In this document: positions 37,367-47,088 of the stretch, piece by piece
How the letters are laid out: each line of letters opens with the position of its first letter
Numbering within the stretch: position 1 is the first letter of the stretch
NCBI GenBank assembly: GCA_020226215.1
Contig: CM035234.1
Location: 74,789,135-74,853,134, forward strand
Source of the DNA: Sindora glabra
Lineage: Eukaryota > Streptophyta > Magnoliopsida > Fabales > Fabaceae
DNA length: 64,000 bases
Reading direction: 5' to 3'
Notes under the pieces: model-generated
What the model was told of the DNA's origin: nothing
Database searches by the model: none
Seen by the model: the letters and a program-made list of their open reading frames with translations, nothing else
Program-made: the position numbers and the translations under genes

Positions 37367-40300
37367 ATGGAGGATGATAAGAAGAAGAAGAGAAATAAGA
37401 AGAAAAAGAATAAGCAAAGTAAAACTGTGGAGGATAGGGTAGATGGAAGTAGGGAAGCGGTATCTGGGGATCAGAATCCCGTTAACCATGGAAAGAATGA
37501 GAATAGTCAATTCTTGGAGACGGCAAATGTGCGAGGAGTAGATGTGGATTCAAATGGACATTCGGCAAATGGTAAAGAATGTGTAAGTTTTCCTTCTGCA
37601 TGATTGCATCTTCATTTTCATGTGTATTGAACATAATTTGGATATCTCTCTCTCATATGCACGCTCATAGATGCACATTTACCTGCTCACACATTTCTGT
37701 TTGAACATTGTGGACGTGTGAGTGTATTGCTAGCCAAATAACCATTACCTTTTGGCAGGCCAATCTAGAAGAGATAAATTCAAAATCAAGAGAGGAAAAT
37801 GATAGTCACAAATACAATGAGGTAATAATCTTGAAATTTTTTGTTTTGCAGAAACATGTGGTCTTATTTGTAGTTTGAAAAGGTGTAGCTAGCCTTTCCG
37901 CAGGCCAAATCAGAGGAGGCAATTAGAAAATTAGTAGAACAAAATGATATGTACATTTATCGATGTAATGTATTTTGATTTTCTGAGACTTGTGTTCAGA
38001 GAGAGTTTATTTATTTCAAACTTCATCTGAGTGATCTCTTTCTTTTTCATTCTAAAAACAGAAATTTCTTTATAGCTTGAACTCTTATGGCCTATTACTT
38101 TTACAGGCCTTTTCAGAAGAGACAATCAGAAAATTGAAGGAAACAAATAATATACTCATTCAGAAAGAGGTTATATATTTTAAATTTGATCTGAGAGATA
38201 TCTGTTCCTCTTTTTAGTAGAAATACATACTGTTTCATTGTTTTAATATGTCTACCCTATTTCCCCCAGGCCATATCAGAGGAAAAAATAAAAAAATTGG
38301 AGGAAGAAAGTGATATGCATACCCAAAAAGAGGTGAATATTTTAAATTTTATCTGACGGATATATGTTCCTGTTTAAGCAATACATAACACATGTTTACA
38401 TAGTTTGAAGTTCAAACACTTATTGCTTTCTTTCCACAGGCCTTATCAGAAGAGGCTGTCAGAAGATTGCGAGAAGAAAACAATATGCATATTCATAATG
38501 AGGTTATAATTATGAAATGAAAAATGTTTAACCATAAAAATTGAATGTTTTCCAGTTCAAAAGCATATAATCTATCTTTCTACAGGCCAAATCAGAAGAT
38601 GCAATCGGAAAAATGAAAGAAGAAATTGATAGACACATTCAGAAGGAGGTTTATTTCAGACTTCGTGATTTGTCTGTGTGATATATGTTTTTTCCTTGAA
38701 GCAGTTATTTTGAAATGCATTTATAGGTTGAACACTTACAGGCTATTATTTCATAGGCACATTTAATGGAGACATTCAGAAAATTAAAGGAACAAAATTA
38801 TATACACATTCAGAATGAGGTAAAAAAAATATTTCTTTCTCTCTCTTAATATAAGCTTCCTTTTCTATAAAAAAATTTAAAATTTGATCTAAGAGACATT
38901 GCTTCCTCTTTTTAGCAGAAATTACATATTTTTAACATGTATAGCCTATTTTACACTGGCCATACCAGAAGAGAAAGTTGGACAATTGAAAGAAGAAATT
39001 GATATGCAGATACAGAAGGAAATAAGATATTTGAAATTCTATTTGACAGATTATGACATTTTCCATAAATTAATAGCCTATCTTTCAGAAAATTGAATGA
39101 AGAAAATGCACTAATTATGAATGTTATTTAAGCCATATTCAATGCTCTGCCTCTACTTCTTTTCTCAACAGTATTGTAGAAAAGTGACTTAGATTGGCAT
39201 TGCTGTGGTTGTCCAATACCCTCTTGGTGCCTCTCTGTTCTCTATGCAACTGACAACTTCACTAACAATCATGAAACTCCAAATTACCTAAAAAATTTGT
39301 GATAGAATCAACCAGCAGGGGCAAAATAGTACTTGAATGCTGAATGATCAAACTTGTGAGTAATACGGGCTACAAAGCATGCACAACCCTTGAACCAAAG
39401 GGCAAACCAGGAGATGGGGTTCTGAACCATAAAAAACCATTGAGGCCCATGGGTGATGCCTTCTACAAATTTCAGGCAAATCAGTTCTACTTGTAACTAT
39501 GGCCTTTTGCTCTGTGGATGAAATAATCAGTTGTTACACAAACTTAACTCTTTAAAAGATGGCAATTGTAGTTTAATGTTTAAGAAGAATGCAATTTAGG
39601 ATACCTATTTGTGGTTCAGGAAAGAAAAAATGTGTCTCCTTATCCTCTTCTCTTGTAATATTCATTTAATAATATTTTCTTTTTCTATGAAAAAGTTGTC
39701 AAGCGAGCCCTTCATTCGTGTGACTAGGGATAATGACAGACAAAGAAAGATTGTGCCTGGGATACTTTTTTGCATTACTCTATTGTGCACCTTTGTCTGT
39801 GTGATTTTAATTTAATGCAAATAATAAAACAGCAAATGTTAGGCAAAAGTTTATAAAGAATGCTGCATCTCTACTTTGTGTTACAACCATATGTATCCTT
39901 TACAGTTTAGCTTAGAAGAGACCATCAATAAGTTAAAGGCTGAAAATGAATTGCAGATGCAAAAACGGGTAAACTTAATTTGAATCGAACAAGTACAATG
40001 AATAATGGGTGGCTTTTATTTACATCCGACTTTTGAGTTATATAATTTTTATATGCTAGGCTACTGACTGGTGCATTTAACTGGATATCTTTTACAGGTT
40101 AGCTTGGAAGAGACCATCAATAAGTTAAGGGCCGAAAATGAATTGCAGATGCAAAAACAGGTAAATTTAATTTGAAATGAACAAATATGATGAATAATGG
40201 GTAGCTTTTATTTACATCTGACCTTCGAGTTATATAAATAGTGTATTTAACTGAATAATTTGCAGGCTGATCTGGAAATGCAGATTGCACAGTTACAGGA

Positions 40301-41707
40301 TGAAAAGAGGTCATTAGTTCATAAAGAGGTGATGAATTATTATTATTATTTTTTTATTTTTTAACTTCAATGATTTATTTAGATTGCTTCATTTCCACCT
40401 TGTGTTCCAATCATATATTTCTTTTACAGGTTAGCTTGGAAGAGACAGTCAATAAGTTGAGGGCTGAAAGTGAGTTGCGGATGCAAAAACAGGTGATTTA
40501 ATTTGAATTGAAGAAGTATGAATAAATAATGGGTGGATGACTTTTATTAACATCTTACCTCGAGTTATATAATTCTTCAATGCTGGGTACTCACGATTAT
40601 ATTTAACTGGATAATTTGCAGGCTGGTCTGGAATTGCAGATTGCACAATTACAGGTTGAAAAGGACTCCTTAATTCATAAAGAGGTGATGGCTTGTTTGG
40701 CTTTTTTTCTTTTCTCGTAAGATTTAGGTGTATTTAGTTTGAGGGATTTGTAGCTAGGTGTATAGAGCAGCTTGCTATGTAACATTCATATAAAATTGCT
40801 TGTCTTGATCTTGTCAATATTGCATATTTTGGGAACTGGTTATCAAGAAATCTGTTGGTTATTGTGTGCCTAATCAGTTGCTCCATGAAAAATCAGTTTT
40901 GAGACTGAAAGAGGTAATGATTTTGTCATGAATTCCCTTTACTCACTGTATGTTTTCTCTTTGTTGACTGCTAATTGTATTTCTCTTTTATCCATGCCCT
41001 ATTTGTGCCGTTTTTAGCAAACATTGGGCTGAAATTCTGAATCCATTCTACAATTTGCCTCAGGGGAGTTTGGAAGAAAGAATAAAGCTCCTAGAGACTG
41101 ATTTGAGTTCTTCTGTCGAGAAGCAGGTAGTCACTCTCCTATTCTATGTGTTATTGTTTTGGAAATGTTTCTATGCATTGTCAAACTAGTGAAGTTTGAC
41201 AAGTGATACCTATTGTCATTCTTTCTAGTCCTTTTAATAGCAAATTTTAGATTTTGAAGCCCTGACATATGTTGATAATTAATAGGCTTTTTAATTTCTT
41301 TTAACAAGTGGAGTTGTTTTAAAATAGTATCTTGACAAAAGTCGGGGCTCTACTCATATGAGGATGGATATGAAAATATGCTCAAGCTCAAGCATCCATT
41401 AGAAAGTCTGTTGGTCCATATACTTAATATTTATGTTGGTTTAAAGAAGCGCCATAGCTTTTTACAAGGTTAATTTCCCTATTTATCTATATCATTTCCT
41501 GAAAAAATTTGTCTTCTCAGATTTTATGAGGGGCAATATAATTTTTTGAGTTAGATAGTTCATCATGAATGGCTGTGGTCCAGCAGAATGTCACCAGATT
41601 GTGAGCCCATCACATGCTTTTGATTTAGTAGAACAAAATAGATTGAAAAAGTGATATTTTGAATGTGATATCTCAACAAAATGCAAGCAAAAGAAGTTCT
41701 TTAGAAA

Positions 41708-41744
<37 letters not shown>

Positions 41745-43914
41745 GAGGAATGTGACACTTGATTGACCCAAAATTTTTAGCACATCTTTAAATGTTATAC
41801 CTCATGGAAAGGTGTAGCTAAATTTAAGCAAAGACCTATCCTCTATCTCTTCTTAACTTGTTCTATCAAAGTGCCCTTAACTTTTTCCCCATGTTGGAGC
41901 TTATTTTTAATTATCCCAGCCTGTGAGTCTAAGTGCCAGTGAAATAGTGCTAAATGTCTGTTTTATTTTCTTGCAAAACAGTCATTTATTAGAGCCATAT
42001 CATGTGTTCATTTACAGAACTCAACTAAAGAAACTGTTTTAAAACTGAATGGTGATGTCAATAGACTACAAGCACAGGTATGTACCTTGTGTATTTGCAT
42101 GAATAATTGGTTTATATTTGAAATGCTTAATGCTTAATTATATACTGCAGTTCTGCACATCCTTTCATAGTCTTGATGAGAACTTATCTGTTGAGACAAT
42201 GAAGAAAGTCATACAGTTTTGCATATACCTAATCACGTATGCCAACTGCCAAACAATTTTGTCTAACAAATTTGCTATTGACAATAGCCTGTTGTTCATA
42301 TTTATAGAGAAATAAGGAATTTGGGGCTCTTTTGGAGTAGTTCATTTCATTTATGACTTATGAGCATAAATGAAGTTTACAAATTTATTTACTTTTCTTA
42401 TGATTTTGCATTCTTAGACAGCATGGTTAATTGCTATAACAATTCATAGTTTGCACTCTTCCATGGTTTTTAGTGATGGTGGTGTGTTAATGTTGTGGAA
42501 AGCACTCACTTAAGATATGTAACTTTTTCCAGTCTTCAATCTCAATCCAACATGTTTGACTGGATCTTAGCGACTCTCTTTCTTACTACTATTATTATTA
42601 TTTAAATTCCAATTGTTGATGTGTTTCCCTCACTAATTCGACTCATGTACTGCATGGCCATTTCATGAGAAGTCTGTGTTTTTCTGATATGGAAAATAAA
42701 TACAAAGTTTGGCAGGTGGCAGAGTTGGAACAGTCCAAGGATAGTCTGTTGCTAGAAAACAAGCAATTGATGGGAAATGTATCTGGTCTTCAATCAACAA
42801 TCCAGAGTCTTCAAAAGAGTAGCTCTCCTTCCTTCCCATTAGATGCATCTGAAAAGGTTTGCCTCTTGGTTACATCTACTACCTGTTCAAAATTTTCTAG
42901 ACTTTACAATGAAGGAGCATGGAGAGTTATATATATCTATATATATGGTCGCATTGCAAAAATGGTCTTGTGGTCAATTTGGGGGAGGGGGGACTGGTGG
43001 CTTGTAGACTATGACTGCTAGTAGTGACTTTTGGCTCGTGGCACATTGTCCTTTCCAGTGTGATATTTTGTTTTCTAGATGTGCAAAGCGTGTGATATGT
43101 AACTTAAATATCCAAATATGGAGGAAGAAGAATTCAAGCCTTGCCTATTTTTGCTTCCCTTTCAACATTGTTATCCATTTTTTCCTTTTTATTTTTATGG
43201 TGAGATAGGACAATGCTTCTGAACGTGAGAACTTGAAGGCTCAAATTGAAGCAGCACTTGTGTTGGTGAATAAGTTGGTCGAAGAAAATGCTGGACTTGT
43301 TGAGAAGGTAAAACCATAGGATTTGGGAATGTCTTTCATGGCTATTATTTGGTGAAGTATCCTATCATAATTAGTTTAGATTGAGCGTGAGATTATTTAG
43401 ATAGTATTATGCATGGTCCAGCCCATGGTTCTACCATTTTCATATTCAGGTGAATAACTTATACATTGAGTTGGATCAACAAAGTGCAGCAGATGGGTTT
43501 TCTGGAGCCTCCTACCCTACAGAGAGGGCTGATGAGGTGATCGAGTTTGTGAAACCTTCTGGTGATGCTATTCCAGTGCTTGAATCTTCGGAGATAACAC
43601 CTATATCATCCCAAGAGTTGGAAGGTGCTCCAATTAAAGATAATAGTGACACTCTTGATGCTGAACATGCTGCTCCAGTAGTCCCAAATGCTTCAATTGT
43701 TTCTGATGATCCGGGAGAAATTGTGCAAATTCCATTGGATGATAATGAAGTAAGGGATCCAGAGTTCCAGGCTGCCAAGGATTTGGAACCGGATGCTGTG
43801 CCACTTACTGATGCTCCCCTTACTGGAGCTCCATTCCGGCTGATATCATTTGTCGCTAAGTATGTTAGTGGGGCTGACTTGGTTAATAAAAACACTCCAA
43901 ACACTAGTCATTGA
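37367..43914 (+). CDS. coiled-coil protein built from tandemly duplicated 63-nt exons, about 590 aa
   Basis: Exons, all with phase-0 GT-AG junctions: 37367-37582, 37759-37821, 38107-38169, 38270-38332, 38440-38502, 38586-38648, 38757-38819, 39906-39968, 40098-40160, 40266-40328, 40430-40492, 40622-40684, 40878-40913 (least sure), 41064-41126, 42018-42077, 42716-42856, 43209-43307, 43450-43914. The N-terminus is polybasic (MEDDKKKKRNKKKKNKQSK). Twelve of the listed exons are exactly 63 nt and one is 60 nt. Each encodes a variant of AxSEExIxKLxEEN followed by about seven residues ending QKE. Hydrophobic or Asn residues fall at positions 3, 7, 10, 14, 17/18 and 21, which gives continuous heptads. 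The last exons carry a longer coil (VAELEQSKDSLLLENKQL) and an acidic low-complexity region. The C-terminus reads APFRLISFVAKYVSGADLV, which looks conserved or amphipathic. No enzyme domain, signal peptide or clear membrane span is seen. Structural or scaffold role is inferred; the family is not recognised by name. Confidence 0.85.
37904..37964 (+). pseudogene. decaying cassette exon (copy 3) of the coiled-coil array
   Basis: It has a good acceptor (TTTCCGCAG) and reads AKSEEAIRKLVEQNDMYIY, clearly one of the 63-nt exon family. Two bases are missing at its end (CGAT|GTAATG instead of the usual GAG|GT). Using that donor gives a 61-nt exon and a frameshift. It is probably skipped, or spliced only into non-productive messages. 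Skipping keeps the frame because the neighbouring introns are phase 0. Confidence 0.6.
38959..39021 (+). pseudogene. dead cassette exon (copy 9) of the coiled-coil array
   Basis: Sixty-three bases read AIPEEKVGQLKEEIDMQIQK and would fit the array perfectly. However, the acceptor is ACTG instead of ACAG and the donor is GAAATAAG instead of GAGGTAAG. Both splice sites are destroyed while the reading frame is still open, so the exon has been lost by splice-site mutation. Confidence 0.75.
39087..39122 (+). pseudogene. relic of a further cassette exon
   Basis: After TTTCAG the sequence reads KLNEENALIMN and ends at GAATGTTATT. This resembles the second half of the exon family without its first half or a proper donor. 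It sits just after dead copy 9. Confidence 0.4.
39123..39905 (+). other. large intron separating the two exon arrays
   Basis: No cassette exon was found here. The 68-codon frame at 39609-39815 is hydrophobic at both ends but has no splice sites that would add it in phase and no family match. I treat it as intronic. Confidence 0.5.
40098..40684 (+). repeat. two-exon higher-order repeat inside the gene
   Basis: The exon pair at 40098-40160 and 40266-40328 recurs as 40430-40492 and 40622-40684. Both the exons (VSLEET(I/V)NKLRAE and A(D/G)LE(M/L)QIAQLQ) and the introns are similar: GGTGGCTTTTATTTACATC-type sequence and the AACTGGATAATTTGCAG acceptor region. A block of about 340-360 bp holding two exons was therefore duplicated as a unit. 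Confidence 0.8.
41710..41741. repeat. (AG)n microsatellite in an intron
   Basis: About 16 AG units in the intron between the exons at 41064-41126 and 42018-42077. Confidence 0.9.
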
Positions 43915-44331
43915 TTTACTGGGTGAAACAGTCGTTTCATACAGAACAGAAAATACAGGTGAGCCTAAATTGGGGTAGTTAAACTTTACGTTAATTCTTT
44001 TACAAAGTTGAAGATAAAAATTTAAGCTATTTGGAAGAGCATGAAGAGTGTATTTTGTACCTCAGGCCTTTGGCTGTCAGACCTTGTAACTTCATTCTTT
44101 GTGTAGTGATGATTTTATACCTAAATTATGTAACTCTGTAGATGCTTTTTTTTTTCCTTCTCTTGAACAGAACAAATCAATGGTATTGCCAGCCTCCATA
44201 GTGGCGAATACCCTAAAATACTCAGCAGAGCTCAATTTCTTCAAATTTCCTTCCAATGGATTTTGATTACATTGTTGTTGTTGTTGTTGTAGGACTTCAC
44301 TCGTTTTTAAATCGTCATCATGCTTACTTTA
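43915..44331 (+). other. 3' UTR and downstream region of the large coiled-coil gene
   Basis: T-rich, with a possible 3' UTR intron (donor CAG|GTGAGC near 43958, acceptor GAACAG near 44170). A poly(A) site is likely by about 44130 but no canonical AATAAA was seen. A (GTT)n tract lies at 44271-44291. The convergent pseudogene begins right after. Confidence 0.4.
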
Positions 44332-44665
44332 TCACAAGCTGCCAATCTGATGCTCCAATATCTCCTTGTTGTAATTCAATTTTTGAGCTTGGGTTTCCAA
44401 TTCAGCAGCTTTGTTGTTTGCATGTTCCACGTTAATACTAACCGTCTATTCGATGTTACTGATCCCCCGTCGAATAGTATCATTTTTTAAGAACAGTTGC
44501 CAAAATGAGAATGAACAATGAGCCACCATTTTTTGAATACTCGGCATAAATTCAAAATACAGCAAGTAATTACTCTCAAACTCTCTTTTTTAATTTTGTA
44601 ACAAAAGCAAACACTTTATTCTTCGCATCAAGAGGAAATGGCTTCTCAAGATCAGAATTTGATGG
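44332..44665 (-). pseudogene. 3' fragment of an unrelated coiled-coil gene, intronless and broken
   Basis: Reading the minus strand from about 44577 to the stop at 44332 gives a coherent frame: SNYLLYFEFMPSIQKMVAHC, FSFWQLFLKNDTIRRGISNI, a stop where Gln would fit, TVSINVEHANNKAAELETQA, QKLNYNKEILEHQIGSL. Upstream, in another frame, SDLEKPFPLDAKNKVFAFVT seems to be the same gene before a frameshift near 44577. The composition is amphipathic and coiled-coil-like. No intron and no 5' part are visible, so this is either a truncated gene copy or a processed pseudogene. I do not recognise the family. Confidence 0.55.
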
Positions 44666-44736
44666 TCACATCAACTTACTTTTCTCTCTATAGCCACTTC
44701 TTCTAGTTATTCTTTGACAAAAAACTTGGTGATAGG

Positions 44737-45126
44737 GAACTTTTCTTCACTCCCGTATGGTTAGGTTAACGTCCCATGCTTGTCCTAAATCAATAGAGCA
44801 AGAGGGATTTGGAAATCTGATCTCAAACTTGCAGTTCCACTATGAAATTTGGGAAAGTGAGATTGGCAAAACGTTGGTCAATTGAAACAAGGGACGGAAA
44901 TCCAAGAACACGCTAGAGTATTAACCGCAAGTGGCAGAACGAAATTTCAGACAAACTCCAGTAAAAACACCACACAACCAACAGACCGAAATCCAACTTG
45001 ATGATAAAATTAAATGTTGCTGTAGCTTCATTTATTTTGTTAAGAAAAATGTAATTTGTATGTTTTTTTGACAAAATAATAATATGCTACTTATATTTGT
45101 AGTTTAAAAAAATAATATTTAAAGTA
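44737..45126. repeat. dispersed duplicated segment, copy A (about 390 bp)
   Basis: It shares, in order, CTCCCGTATGG, TCTCAAACTTGCAGTTC, ACTATGAAATTTG, ACACCACACAACCAACAGAC, CATTTATTTTGTTAGA-like and AATATTTAAAGTAATTGTGG with 46677-47088. It is downstream of the pseudogene on the plus map and may once have been part of it. Confidence 0.75.
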
Positions 45127-46206
45127 ATTGTGGAAAGTAATTTGTAGCTTCTAATTATTCTTTGACGAAAAGCTTGGCAGTAGAAATAAAAGTGTCAAAA
45201 TGGATTAAGTTTGACGAGTTGGCTTGAAACTAATGTAATTTTGTTTGGCTTGACATTGAGACTGGTATGAAAAATAATAACAGTGACTCAATCTATTAAA
45301 TTACTAAGACCGGTAAATATTAGTTTATTAAGTTATTGGCTTAACTTGTTAACCTACTAGTAATAGTAAGTAATAATTAATTAATTTATTATTATATATT
45401 TACTTTTTATATAAATATTAAAATAATAATTTTAATATATTAAAACTATACTTTAATATATATAATATTAAAATTATATATATAAGTAATATTAAATATT
45501 TTTAATATTAAAATTAATAAATTTATATATTTAATATTGTCAATATATATTATATAAGTTTTCTAGATAAATAATTATATTAAAATTTGAATTAGTACTT
45601 TAATATTAAAATTTTGAATTATTTAAAAAATTTAAATAAATAATTTTGATATTGTTTTTAAATATATTATATACATATATATAATATAATACATTATTAT
45701 TTTATTATTATATTTAAATTATTATAATTATTTTTATTAAATATTATTTATATAATTAATTATTTATATATTTTTGATAATATATAAATTATTAAATATA
45801 TTTATTTTTATATATAATATTTTGAACTTGATCAATATATATTTAATAATATATATTTATTTTATTATATAAAATAAATATATAATATAAAATTATTGAT
45901 CAATATAAAATTTAAATTATTTTATTAAATGTATATAATGTAAATTCACATATTTACTAGATTTTAATAATATATATTTATTTTGTTAAATATATTTAAT
46001 AATATATATTTATTTTCATATATAATATATATGATTCATTAACATATATAATAAAATTTTAAGTAATAATACATAATTATATTTAATGAATAATACTAAT
46101 AATAGATTTTAATTAATTAATAATATAAAATTAATAATAAACAAATAATTAATATGATGATAATAATAATAAAATGTAATGAGTTGTAAAAATTCATTTG
46201 AATCCG
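45127..46206. other. very AT-rich spacer
   Basis: After a short partial repeat of the 44696-44730 sequence (TTCTAATTATTCTTTGACGA, 45151-45170), 45370-46190 is almost only A and T. No coding content. Confidence 0.6.
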
Positions 46207-46690
46207 CTTGATAAATGTTGACTTGAGATTGAGATTGAGATTGAGATTGAGATTGAGATTGAGATTGAGATTGGGATTGATATTGATATTCAGATTGGTA
46301 CTGTAGTAATCTAATTTAAACCCAACTTGATAAAAAAGTAGCTTGACTTGAAATTGGCTTGATGTACAATTTTTATCCATTGAATTAGTTTAATAAAATT
46401 AGATTAATTCGCTTTGACAATTGTAGATGGAAAACTTTTCTTGATAAATGTTGACCTGAAATTGAAATTGAGATTGAGATTGAGATTGAGATTGAGATTG
46501 AGATTGAGGTTGGGATTGAGATTGAGATTGAGATTGAGACTGGTACTGTAGTAATCTAATTTAAACCCCAACCTGATAAAAAAGTAATTTGATCTGAAAT
46601 TGGCTTGATGTACAATTTTTATCCATTGAATTAGTTTAATAAAATTGGATTAACTCGTTTTGACAATTGTAAATGGAAAACTTTTCTTGA
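46207..46690. repeat. two 233-bp tandem units, each with a (GAGATT)n minisatellite
   Basis: Unit 1 (46207-46439) and unit 2 (46440-about 46690) both start CTTGATAAATGTTGAC, carry a GAGATT array (about 46224-46296 and 46456-46540) and continue with GGTACTGTAGTAATCTAATT and TTGGCTTGATGTACAATTTT. The minus-strand frame through unit 1 (Asn-Leu repeats) is only the translated minisatellite. Confidence 0.85.
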
Positions 46691-47088
46691 CTCCCGTATG
46701 GTCAGGTTAACTGCAGTTCAACTATGAAATTTGCAAAAAAGATTTAGAAATCTTATCTCAAACTTGCAGTTCAACTATGAAATTTGCGAAAGTGAGTTTG
46801 GCAAAATGTTGGTTAATTGAGACAATGGATGGAAATCCAAGATCACGCCCTAGTATTAACCACAAGTAACAGAATGAAATTCCAGACAAACTCCACTAGA
46901 AACACCACACAACCAACAGACCCAAATCCAAGAACATGCAGTACTTGAAAATAAGAATAAATGTTACTATAGATCCATTTATTTTGTTAGAAAGAAAAAT
47001 GTAATCTGTATGTTTATTGGCAAAAGAACAATATACTACTTATATTTGTAGTCTAAAAAAATAATATTTAAAGTAATTGTGGAAAGTA
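46677..47088. repeat. dispersed duplicated segment, copy B
   Basis: Counterpart of 44737-45126, with small indels including a partial internal repeat of GCAGTTCAACTATGAAATTT at its left side. Confidence 0.75.

Noticed and set aside
39609..39815. possible 68-aa membrane peptide in the large intron
   Set aside because: No splice sites joining it in phase to the gene and no independent promoter. Hydrophobicity is expected from T-rich intron sequence.
43512..43904. 130-codon minus frame opposite the last exon of the rod gene
   Set aside because: Shadow frame. The plus strand has correct splice acceptor, phase and a sensible acidic protein.
46117..46380. 87-codon minus frame with Asn-Leu repeats
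   Set aside because: Translation of the GAGATT minisatellite followed by AT-rich sequence.
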